64,000 nt of DNA from Aphelocoma coerulescens (Eukaryota; Chordata; Aves; Passeriformes; Corvidae): positions 7,663,578 to 7,727,577 of the forward strand of contig NC_091014.1 of the NCBI RefSeq assembly GCF_041296385.1, read 5' to 3'. A program made the translations under genes and the position numbers. The notes beneath the pieces are model-generated. The model was not told the DNA's origin. It did no database searches and saw nothing but the letters and a program-made list of their open reading frames with translations. Of this stretch, positions 1-11,000 are shown in pieces; within the stretch, counting starts at the first letter, position 1, and each line of letters starts with the position of its first letter.

Positions 1-1261
1 CTCTATCTGAGTTATTATACGTTTTGCCATGTGACTGCAGACCCCTCTGGTTTGCTGTACAGTAGATCACATGTTCACCTTAAAAAGAATATCTGGTGTA
101 TCACCATCTGGTGCAGAGATTAATGTTAATTCCTGGGTTCAGATATTCCTCTCTCCTAGATGTTGGAAAGCACACAGCCAGAGCAGAGGGCTCGGGCATC
201 TCCTCTGGGCTGCTCAGCTGAACTGAGCGCTCAGGGATCCAGGGTCTGCGTGGCACGGAGCAGCACATGCATCAGGACAGAGAACAGACAGTACCACTCA
301 CACTCACATCCATACATATCCACATCAGTGAAAGCCTGATGGGTGATGCCTGCAGCCTCTGTGTGTTACCCACTTACAAAAATGGTTATGTTACAGTCTG
401 TAATTGTGAAGTGTTACTTCACAAAGTCACTCTCAACGTCTACTTTTTTTTTCTCTTATAAAACCACTTTAGAGGCTAGGAGAGGATGGTGTTTTCTTTC
501 TCTGGAAGAAAAATTTGAAAATTTATTTACACTCTAAATTGTACACACGTGCTCTGGAAAGGGGAAAAATACTTCCCCTTCCCACAGTCTGTCTATAACA
601 CCAGGAGTTGTCCTAAAGCAGCCAGGTATAATCCTGTGCCTTTGAAAGAAAGTGTTTTGGATGTTGTGTTCATTTCCATGCTCTACTAGAGGAATTGGTC
701 CACATGCAGTTTAGAGTTAATGTGTGCAAGGTGGGAGCTTGTCAACCCAGCAATTCCTTAGTGGTACTCTGAATTTGCCCAGTAAAATGGAAAAGATGTT
801 GGCCCATGTTCTTTTCCTTGAAGCAGTCTAGCTGGGAGAGCAAAAATCTGCTGAGTTGGAGAGCCAATCCCTTCCTCCATGTATTGTTCTCATTTTAATG
901 CAAAACTAAAAGTACTTTGTTTTGATCCGAGTCCAAAAGCTGGGATGAAGGTGTTAGGGACATGACATTAAAGCAAACATTTCAAATAAAAAAGAGAAAC
1001 TCTGTATCTGCTCAGCATATGCACATGCATTAAAACCAGTCAAAGAAAAAAAACCTGCAGCTTGATGTGGGAAACTCTAAATATTAAAACAATTGGCCTT
1101 TGTTCATAATTAGTTCCATATGTCTCTTGCCAAAGAGAGTGAAAGAGACAGGAAAAGATGGAAACATCTTAAGTATGACTGACTTATATAGGTTCTTTAT
1201 GTGGAATATGTGTACAGTTAGGGTCTTTGCTTGTTGCAGGATTTTTTTATGACTGTTCATG
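1..1261. other. Unique-looking non-coding stretch
   Basis: No gene or repeat family was recognised here. The only open frames are two overlapping 64-codon ones near 267-537 on the + strand. They have low-information translations and no recognisable motif, so I treat them as chance. The sequence is moderately AT-rich with short A and T runs (for example near 441-451). It ends directly at the C tract that begins at 1262. Confidence 0.6.
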
Positions 1262-1281
1262 CCCCCCCCCCCCCCCCCCCC
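1262..1281. repeat. Pure C20 homopolymer (G20 on the - strand)
   Basis: Twenty uninterrupted C residues lie between a G and the sequence ATCTCATAG. Runs this long are rare in vertebrate DNA outside microsatellites. On the complementary strand it is a G20 run able to form quadruplex structures. The length is likely to be polymorphic or imprecisely sequenced. Confidence 0.95.
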
Positions 1282-1443
1282 ATCTCATAGCCTGCCTACC
1301 TCTTTTTTCAAGCATGAAGTGGTTGGCATTTCCCACGGGGAACCTTTGCCTGCATCAGCAGAGCCCCTGAGGAAAAACTGCTGGAGAAAGAGGGCAAAGG
1401 TGGCAGCAATCAGCCCTGCTGGGAGCTTTTCCTGAATAAAAGC

Positions 1444-1461
1444 TGAGTCATGCCTGAGTCA
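1444..1461 (+). promoter_or_regulatory. Two direct AP-1-like (TGAGTCA) motifs, 11 bp apart
   Basis: TGAGTCA occurs at 1444-1450 and again at 1455-1461, in the same orientation with starts 11 bp apart, about one helical turn. TGAGTCA is the classic TRE site bound by Fos/Jun family dimers. The second copy sits in the near-palindrome CCTGAGTCAGG. Single TGAGTCA copies also occur elsewhere in the window (near 19672, 29954 and 33564), roughly as often as chance predicts, so only the pairing is notable. No gene start is visible nearby, so any enhancer role is inference. Confidence 0.25.
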
Positions 1462-1960
1462 GGACCTTGGGGGTGAATGTTTCATACAAGAGCAGAGTAG
1501 CAAAGATGTCCCTGCTCACCAGATCCGAAGCCCTGGGTGGGGCTCCTGCCCACACCAGCCACCTACCCCGGGAGCTCTCATATTCCTGCAAGCATGTTCT
1601 CCTTCCTGCAGGTCCAGCTCATGGAAAAAACAGTTCTGTAGATAGAAATTTATCCACTAGAGGGGACAAAGAGCCATCACACACACGGAGATGTGTCTGT
1701 AAGCCATCAGGCCCTGGGAGCAGGCACAGACAGTCTACTGGTACCAGCATGAAACACCACACACTGATTATCTCCATAGGGGAAAGGGGAGCATTCGTTC
1801 AGTCATTTGCACAAATCACTTTTTTTTTTGCCTGGATTTTTATGTCTTGCCAATGAAATGCAAATCTGTGTATTGCTCAAGGCAGCTGAATGGTAACAAA
1901 AATATTCTTTACAGGAAACCTCTTGCACATGTGAAAAGTAGAAGAAACTCATCAATTTGC

Positions 1961-1988
1961 ATGTTACTGGAACCAGCTCCAGTAACAT
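1961..1988. repeat. Perfect 11-bp inverted repeat (hairpin, 6-nt loop)
   Basis: The left arm ATGTTACTGGA (1961-1971) is the exact reverse complement of the right arm TCCAGTAACAT (1978-1988), with ACCAGC between them. The pairing stops at 1960/1989. No T tract or other terminator-like feature follows. I know of no family with this hairpin. It could be a chance palindrome, a remnant of a small DNA transposon, or a structured RNA element. Confidence 0.85.
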
Positions 1989-3562
1989 CCCTGTATACCC
2001 CACTGGGCCTGACTCCTTGCTCCCTCACTGTGCTGCACCCCAGGCACAGCTCTATAGGTACCCTCCATGTAAATCTGCAGACCTGGACCCACTATGACAC
2101 TTTCTTCTGTCTCATTCCTCATTTCCCAGGTGGTATGAACCTGGAGACAGGAGGCCAAACCTTAATCATTAGGACTGTGGAAACCACCCAGGATGATGAG
2201 ATGCTGGCTTTATAGCTTTTGTTCAGAGCATATTGGTAGGCAACTGTATAGGGCAGTCTACTAGAATTCATTTGATAGGTTGCCTACAGGTAGGTAATGT
2301 AAAACATGCTCCCATGAGCATTTTTCTAGTTGTTCCCAGAGGGTGATTTGGGTGTTTGTGGCAGTCAAAAGCACATCCAAGGGTACTTCAGCCCATCAAA
2401 TTCTGAATTTACCTCTGGAGAGCCCCCTTTCCCATTTAGGTGGCTGCAGATGCAGATTAAGATCACCAGGCTCATCACTGAGGCTTCATTTAACTGCATT
2501 GTCTGCAGAGACAATCTCCAACTGAACAGCACATAGGAAATAACCCCCAAATATTCTAAGGGAACATCCTGGCCTTATCCCCACAGACCCTCAGAAGGGA
2601 CACACTTCTGTATTTACTAACTGCTGAAAGACAAAGCTCTTTAAAGCAGTGGATGCTTTTCAGTACTAATTGCAGGCTGCCAGGAACAGTGGTTTGTGGT
2701 AACAATGCATCAGAGGAAAGTATATCCAATGGATTGCTATTTGGACTAGATTTCTCTTTTGGTCTTTAATGAAAAGGAGAGAGGAATCATTTACTGCTGC
2801 AAAGCGTGTCTTATATTTGCAACACAGGAGTCAAGTTTCAAGGCAGAGTACTCCCAGCAGAGATCAGTGAATGGAAACCAGTGACAGCAGTGGCACAGAC
2901 TGACATGCAGTGAGTGGGATCTATCAGATCTATCAATAAGACATTGTACTGCAAAATTGAAAAGTCGCTCGGTACAGAAAAATCCACTTAAGTTTGGTAT
3001 TCCATGAAGACACAAGTATGGCAACAGATTGAGGGGAAAATAAGGATAATTTGCAGCTCCTGGCAGTATTTTCCACCCTGGATGAGATCTATGGTCGGTC
3101 GGTAGCAAAGCCAAATTTTTCCCTGGAGTCCTGATAGGGAAACCACTTCTATTTGAGTTCTTTAGCAGGTCCTATTAATCTTTGTGGGATTTCTTACTTC
3201 CCACTGTAACCAATCCTCCCTAGCTATTTTGTAGGAAATATGAGGAGAACAGAGCTTCCCCAGAGCTCTGGGGCTGCAAACCCTACAGTGACTTAGCTTA
3301 TATTTTATTGCACTCACAATCAGACTACAAAGGAAATTGCCTTGTTGGGAGTGAAAGATGTGCAGAGGTTGTCATTGCAAATCCAGCTTGCTTTTGATTT
3401 AAAAAAAGCAAAACAATTTTCCAGTCTTACATGGTGTTTTACAGATAAATGTTATGATCACTCTAGCCTGGGGAGGGATGTGGGAAAACACACCGGGCAC
3501 AGCTCCATTCCCATATGAGTCCTTTCCATCGGAGCTGGCAATAACCCAGCAGCTTGCAGGGG

Positions 3563-3581
3563 TGAGAGAGAGAGAGAGAGG
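3563..3581. repeat. Short (GA)n run
   Basis: About nine GA units sit in the sequence after GGGGT and before GCTGTTTG. It is a simple-sequence stretch, probably too short to be strongly polymorphic. Confidence 0.8.
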
Positions 3582-6526
3582 CTGTTTGTGGTCCCCAGTC
3601 ACAGAAGGCCTGGGTGCTTCCCCTGTGTGTGGCAGGGGCCACATGCACCATCCTGTCCCTGTTTCTCCTGGGCAAGCAGTGATGGGAGTGCCTTTGCTGA
3701 GTGCAACTACCCAGGCTGAATATGAAGGTCAGTCCCACACTTGAACAGAGATTTGTACTTTGTTTCATTCTGTTTTGGTGCTGTGGTTTATGCAGTGATC
3801 AGTGTGGTGTTAGGCTGCACGTGCAGCATGTCCATCATTTGTACCAACAAAGACCATGGGCTGTAGCAATGAGAAATTTGGGCTCCTGTCACAGATTTAC
3901 ATCATGCTGCAGTGTGGTTGGTTAACCATCTACAATTCATAGGTATGTTAGTGGGTCTGACTAGCATAAGCCTAATCAGAAACCCAGAACCAAGCCTTTC
4001 TGGACTCACAGAAGCTCCTATCTGATGCACATTGCTGTAGGTTGACATAGAAAGTCATCTCAGGTGTTCCTAAATGTCCTCATTCGTAAATATCCACACG
4101 GTTGCTCATGAGGTGCTTTGTGTACCTCAGCCCTGGGTGTTCATGGGGAATGGCTGCCAGAGCAGACCATGCAGCTCAGGATGTCACCTGCTGAGCCTGC
4201 ACCTCGCCAAGCACTGAGACCCATCAGCTGCTGTGTCCACCAAACCAGCAAGTTCTCGGCACAGCCCTACTGAAAATCATGGCACAGACACCCCAGGAAA
4301 TATCTTCAGGAAAGAGAACAGAGCAACCTGCACCCTTCCTCTTGCCCTCCTGGCACCAGGCAGGCTTTCCCAGAGCAGCCTCCATCCCACCTCCGGTTCT
4401 CCTCTGCATCCTCTGACCTCTCTGTGGTCCTTGCTGGGGAAAGTGGTCCCAGTCTCTGAGCCTCCAGGCAGATGGGCTCCTGGAAAACCCTGTCCAGAAG
4501 AACAGCAGCAGATAGCAAGCAGGGCCTCTGCTAGATGGAAGGACATTTCCCTTGGGTTTTAGTGTGGTGGCAGGTCAGCTCTTTTCCCACATAACTCAGA
4601 GAGACAGTAATTAATTAGGGAGGGAACTCGCCTGCCCCCTTTGCCCTGGAGACACGCCCCTGTAAACATCACGGAGGGATCGAAGGGGCCACCTCTGACT
4701 TCCAGGGCTAGTATAAACAAAGGAGGAGATATTGGCAACAATAGCACATTCCCACATGGTGGCTGTGCAGCAGAGGCGGGGTGTGATGCACACAATAGCA
4801 GGCATGTTCTTAGCTGGCGGAGGAGTACACAGTATTTCTGCTGGGGGTCTGGTCTAAAGCCTTTGCAAATCCTGGTGACTGCAAGGAACGTGTGAATATT
4901 TGGTGCATTTCAGTATCAAATCTTAAAATGTGAGCAGGCAATTCCCAGGGAATGCTCAGCGCTGCTGATTTGCTTCAATTCCTGAAGAAGTAGGGGTTTG
5001 CTCAGCACATCATGGAAAGCACTCAGCCTTGAGCTCGATTTAAGCCTTAAACAGGATATGTGACATATGGACTATGTCAAACACTGCGAAGATAAATGCT
5101 TCTTTGTTCTGTGCAATTTTCTCTCTTTTAAAACTTCATCCTTGTTACACTGCTTTGATTAACCTTAATATATTGTGGGAAAGCATATGTGTCTGTGAGG
5201 GAAGGAGAGAGAGTTATGTTGCCCCAAGAGAAAGCCACATGAATAGCAGCGAGACCAACATGTCCCTAAAGAAGGAAGGGAAGTAGAAGACCCCTGAGAG
5301 ATGTTACCAGGGGTTTTTTTAAGCTTTGCCAGGCTTGGTAAAAAGCTTCTCAGGCAAATTATGTTTTGTAGCTGAGGTCTTGCAGGCATGGAATAATGAT
5401 GGCTTTTCTCCAAGTGAGGAGCAAACTCTGCATAAAGCTGAAAGAGGAACCGCTAACACTGGCAAAACACAAACCCAGCTTGGTTGTGTTTTGTGTGTAT
5501 TTTCTGAACAGATGAAAAAATGTGAAAAGTTTTACTCTCTGGTTCTTCACTCTTGAACTCCTGGAGTCTCTCCCTGTAATTCCTACTATTCATACAACAC
5601 CCTACCTCTGTTGTAGGAGACACCTGAAGTGGCACTTACCTCTCCTAACTTTGGTCCTTTTATGTGAGCTTGTCACCTGGACTCCTTTTGTCATAGCTGG
5701 AAGGAAATGGGCATTTGCAAGATTTGGGGCACCAGACCTGCTTCAGCTGCCTGCTCTAGTGGGGGTTGAATGGTACCTGAAAGTGTCAATGTCTCCCCAC
5801 CAATTACAAAACAAACATGACACCTGGCCACTCGTGGTGTGCCTCGCCAGCTCTCAGAGGTTCTCCTGCATCCCTTGGTAGCTGTATTTAATTACCTTGT
5901 GTTTGCTAACATCCCTTTTGGCATTCACACTCCCAGCTCTTCCTTCTCACTGTCTCGTGTCTGTGTGTTGTTCAGCATGGTTGACCAAACCTAGGCTGCT
6001 CCACAGAGCTCTCCTGTTGCACAAAGGCTCTCCGAGGGTCATGGGAGTAAGATGGGAGCTCCCTGCAGCCGATGGCACTGTGTGGAGGGCTGCAGCACAG
6101 CACTATGGCTTTTCTTCTGCTCCAGGATTGTCCATGGCAGCTATGCCTGGCAACTCAGATTCCTGGGCCAGGCTCAAAAAATGACTCAACAAATTCATAA
6201 AACAACATCTACTGTAGGCTGCTAAATTTGAAGGTGCTACTTCTAGGTTGTGAAAACCTTGAGTGCAAAGAACTGGTGGTTGGAAGGTAACTGTGGGGAT
6301 TGTGGTTAGGCATTTACCCTCTTTTAGAGCTGCCTGTAGGGACCTGATGCTATTTGCTGGTCAAGACACGATGCTGAACTACATAATTCACTGGGAAGAC
6401 CTGGTATGATTATTTCTCATTTCTCTCTTTCAGAAGTGTCTAAACAAAACCTGAGGCAAATGACCTAATTAGATCTCTTTAATGGCACAATCCTGCTAAG
6501 CAACCTCAGCTTTTACTGCAGGTCAA

Positions 6527-6600
6527 GGGGCCTGATTCTGCTTCTATCCTCTGCACTGGCATAACTCATGCTGACTCCAGTGGTAGAGGGTGAAGCTTTA
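6527..6600. repeat. Possible remnant of an old amniote interspersed repeat
   Basis: The block opens with GGGGCCTGATTCTG and continues with a CACTGGCATAACTCATGCTGACTCCAGTGG-like segment. This resembles a phrase I recall as common in reptile and bird genomes (GGCCCTGATTCT followed by short segments about 'ACTCCATTGACTTCAATGG'). Similar short motifs occur at 45605-45616, and at 34861-34873 in reverse orientation. I do not recall the family name, and the match is short and diverged. Confidence 0.3.
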
Positions 6601-7973
6601 AATCTCTTGCAAACTGGATGCTGAGGAAAAACTGGGGGATGCTGTTGTTACCAGAGAGAAACTCATTAGGAGCTGCTTCAAAGAGCCAATTTCTCAGATA
6701 AATAAACACACAGAAATAGCCATTATATTGCAGGGGGTGAGGTTAGCACCCACACTTCTGCATTATGTATGATTTGTGACTGCTCTGGGTACAAACTCGC
6801 TTCTTGCTCTTCAATTAGCAAGCCCTGGCAGCCTGGCAAAGCCACACAATTTATTGCTGCTGTAGAGGTTAATGGATCACTTTACATGTTGATAATGTCT
6901 TATTATTGCAATGGTTATTGAGAAAAACATAACACAGGCACCAGGAGTCGATAGCAACTGCAAGAATGTTTGATTATGGCAGGGAGGGACTGCTGTGTGC
7001 ATGGCTCACAGTGCAAATGGTGGTTGAAGAAAGTTCATCAAAACCATCTTCCTGCACCCCTTCTGTCTCCCACTCCCAGCTGTAAGGATGGCTACTGTTT
7101 ACTAGTGTTGATGGCATGAGAAAATAGGAAGGTTAATGGTGTAATTGCACAAAGAATGGACAAATTTCACAGCTATCTATGTTAGAGCATGCTAGGACTA
7201 GATCCAAAGTCACACTTCATCCTTGGCATCAGAGATCTGTGAGACACTGATGGTTGGATTATTCCGCGATTGTGTGGAGCTCTCTGGAGGGAACAAATCA
7301 CTAAACTGGGCTTCTGGAAGTTGTATTTCTACTCCTTTCTAAGTGGGAAGATGGGGGAGAACGCTGCTTAAATGGCTCCATGTTCCTGTGTCTCAGCTTC
7401 TCTATCCGTAACATAAAAAATTATCAGTGCGGATTTTATTGTTGTTTCACTATTACTAATAAAAAGCCAGGCCAGCTAAATGCCCCTCTCTTCCCAGCTT
7501 AGTTTTGAGAGCTGGAATATGTGGGTATTGGTAGCTACCACTCCAAATCCTTACTGGGACATGACGGCCTTCTCCACCTCAGTGCCATCCCCACTGCCAA
7601 AGCCTACCAGGGAACTCTGACTCCTGTGGTGCCATGGCCAAGGGACCTGAACCTCATTTCAGACTTTTCAGTCTTAGTGTTTGAGTCCCTCTCATTCAAA
7701 TATTCAGCTTTAGATCTGTCATGATACAGGAGTTTGACTCAGATCTTGATTCCACTTCATCCCAGGTGATTTCCTCTGTGTGAGTTTCATGGCCTTGATA
7801 TTTTGGTGTTAACTCTGACAGGACCTGACAATGGGGAGGGAGAAGAGCAGCTGTTTCTCTGGGTGGTGGAGGAGGCTGGAGCATGGCAAATCTGGATTGC
7901 TACATCCAACTAGGGCAAAGCAATCACAGCTCCTCTCCATGGCAGAAAGCCCTCACAATTTCATCAGATACTC

Positions 7974-8092
7974 TCATATACATACATGTATATGATATTT
8001 ATACAGATATAGATATTCAAAAATATATTTGAAACATTTTTATATATACATATAAAGACATATATGCATATACACATAAGTATATATTTTCT
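7974..8092. repeat. AT-rich (TA/CATA)n-like microsatellite
   Basis: About 120 bp consist almost wholly of interrupted TATA, CATA and ATAT units, with no CpG and very few C or G. The units are irregular, so this is a degraded dinucleotide/tetranucleotide tract rather than a clean array. The - strand open frame over it (about 7964-8224) has a repetitive I/Y/C-rich translation, which is an artefact of the repeat. Confidence 0.85.
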
Positions 8093-11000
8093 GTGGAGCG
8101 TGGCGGGAGGAAGCCTGAGGAGCCAGGTGTGGAAATGGATGTTTGCAGGAATGTAGAAGGAGCTAGGGAGTGTACAGTGGATTTGACAGGATGTTTGGAT
8201 GGGGTCTAAGACCCCAGGAACCACTAGAGATAAATCACCTGTTGTCTTCCAGGTGGTATCTGGAGTGGGCTGGGCGCACAGGGTTCATGGTTTAAAGACT
8301 TCATCTGAAGGGGTATTTTTCTGTCTTGGGACATCCACTACAGCTCCATCACACCTATCCTCAGAATTCAGTCTCCTTTTTGAGGCCAGAGGATGTTTGA
8401 CTATTTCAGGCTCACTTTCTTAACAGAATCAATATCCCTTTCCCTGTTTGCTTGAAAGTTTATTTTTTAGCAGGTCTAAAGCCACATCCATAATGTAAGG
8501 AAAAGCATTTCTCAGTGGGGTAGGCTCCACAAGCCTTCTCACTTCCAACCCCTTCCAGACATCCCATGCAAAGTGCCCCATGCATGCTGGGCATGATATA
8601 TCCCGGAGGTTCGCTCAGCCTGTGCCTAAGGCAAGGCTTGGAAGGCAGCAAGGTTGATCCTGAGGTTTACCTCAAAGGTCTCCTTTCACAGACTGCACAA
8701 GAATAATTAGCATGTCCAGAGGCAAGGAGGGTTTAGCTCAGGGATGCCTTTTGCAAGCTGTGAAACAAGGATTCAGAGCCTGCATTTCATACCCAGATTT
8801 TCTTTTCCCTGTAGCACACCCGAGGGACCTGCTGAGCTTGTCCCTGCACCACCCCCCTCCTTTGGTCCCTGTCTCCCTGTCCAGCTTGTCCAGACAGCCA
8901 AGTCCCAGCTCATCAAGCGGCTCGGAAGTAGCCCGCCAGTGATGACAGCTAATTATGAAATGTCATGTCGGACTCTTCCCTTTTATCTCATCTCATACAG
9001 CCCAGCAAAGCTCTCCAGTGCCCTTTGGAAACAGGGGAAAGGAAGTGTCAGTGCAGCACCAGCTGCTTCTCTGATAGTGGGATGACAACGCGGCGAGAAC
9101 ACCACGTCCTGGGAGGAAGTGGCAGCTCGTGCCATGTAGATGCAAATCTCTGGTCTCCGCAAAATGAAAGAATATTTTAAAAAGTGCTCTCATGTAATAC
9201 TAGCTTTCCAGAGGAAGTGTTTGACATATCTGCTGGCAAGGCTTGCCATCATCTCTGCAAAACTGCTGACTTCAGGTGAGTTCCTGCAGGAGAATTTAGC
9301 TAAAAACCTTGTCCAGAGAAAAAATGGCCCAACCCTATAGTTTTTCTTCAGTCTGCATTACTTGGAAGCTAAATTACATTAAGGTGTGTTAGTCTGAGCT
9401 ATGTCTCAGTTTTTGTTAGAAACTGGTGGCTGCTTCTTATTTGTTGTCTGCTATAACCTTTTACACTGTGACAAAATGAGCTTGATAGCTTAGTACAAGC
9501 TATTAAAGGGAGCTTTGTCAGGGTCCACTGATCCTGGAATCGGTTACTGTCCCTAAGGTCCAAGAAGCATTAAAAGTAAGTTTGCAGGAAAAAAAAGATA
9601 ACTCAAGGCTCCATAGACCACAATTTCCCAATTTTTAAGTAATCACCTGGTTTGGAGCAGTGGAGGGCACCGAAGAATTGTAAGAGGAGCAATATAGTGA
9701 CAGATGGCTTCGCTCTTTCAGCAATAAACCTGACACAGATGAAGATGCATGGCATGGAGCAGACTTCAGGATCATTCCCAGGAGGGTCCTGTTACCTGGC
9801 AGTCTGCCCACAGTGCATCCAGCCCCACCAGTCTGGCCCCATGCTCCCCACCAAAATACCCATTTTGCTGCAGCAAAACACTTGGTAATGGATCAATGAC
9901 CTTGGACAAATCTGGCTGCTAGAATGCTCTGTAACAGCCAGAGCTTGACGTTTCGCCCTTCCTTCATGTTGAGTTTTTTATTTACTTTTCTGTATCCAGT
10001 ACATCCAGAGGGTTTTTTTGCATTGCTAAATGAATAGGTGGTTTAAGATCAAACACAGCGGCAAGGCAAGGTGATGTATGAGTAAAGCCTGAAAATTGTG
10101 CCTGAGAGTGGTGATTCTGCATTTGGCATTTGGTCTAGGCTACTCAAAATTCTTCCTGCCTTAATTCCTAGGTAGGTTTTAGAAGAGCCCAGCTAGCTGA
10201 AAACACGGTTGCTCATAAGGGAGAACCATTTTCCTTTATTTGCATAGAGGCTGGATTAGACTCCCAGCCCTGAAGCAAGGCGTGAAGCCTGGACATGCTG
10301 CCCCGGGGTCGTACAGCCCCAGGCTCTGCAGAGCACACAGCTGTGACACTACTGCAGTGTCCCCTGCACAATGCTGCTCACACACCCCAGCCCCTGCAGA
10401 CCCAGCTGTGCTCAGGACTGGTACAGCATAGCACTGCACAGACATGTCCCTGCATCACAATTTTAGTTGTGACCGCACTGTCCCAGCTGGGGATGTCTCA
10501 CTGGGTTTCTGGAATTACACATTTGAGAGACCAGTTCAGAACACAACCTGAGAAGAGCTCCACTGGTTTCACAAACTGAGGTCGCCTGCACCTCTGGAGA
10601 ATTTGGCCCACATTTTATTTGGCCAACTGTTACCCTCATTGCAAAAAACCACCAAATACCAAACCCAAAAACCTCATGAGGAGAGACATTTGGATGGAAT
10701 CAAGGCATGGATATTAAAATAGACAATGGGACACGAAGAGCCAAGAAGATACGATTCCCTGTTTCCCTGTCTTACTGGGCTGTGTGGTTCCCAGCAAGAG
10801 AGGAGGTTTTTCATGCCCTTCAAACATAATCAGACACGTGTAGGATTGTTCAGCCTCAGTCAGCCCTGGCTTTCTAGATGTTGTCAGTCTCTGAGACACT
10901 GCTTGGAGCTACCCTGTGACAAAATGTTTTAAGCAGCCGCTGTTCAATGACACCTGTCCCAGGAGGGTCCCAGTACCCCAGGTGTCAAACACCCAAGTCA

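Larger units (their letters stand above)
1282..7973. other. Unique-looking non-coding stretch with minor low-complexity spots
   Basis: No gene was recognised. Notable small items are the paired TGAGTCA motif (1444-1461), the hairpin at 1961-1988, a short GA run (about 3563-3581) and an old-repeat-like motif at 6527-6600. The region 5280-6180 has several overlapping open frames of 60-119 codons on both strands, none with a recognisable domain, so I do not call them. The sequence at about 6780-7000 is AT-rich and homeodomain-core-rich and could be a conserved non-coding element, but this cannot be shown from one sequence. Confidence 0.5.

Noticed and set aside
7964..8224. 86-codon I/Y/C-rich frame on -
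   Set aside because: Produced by the TA/CATA microsatellite.
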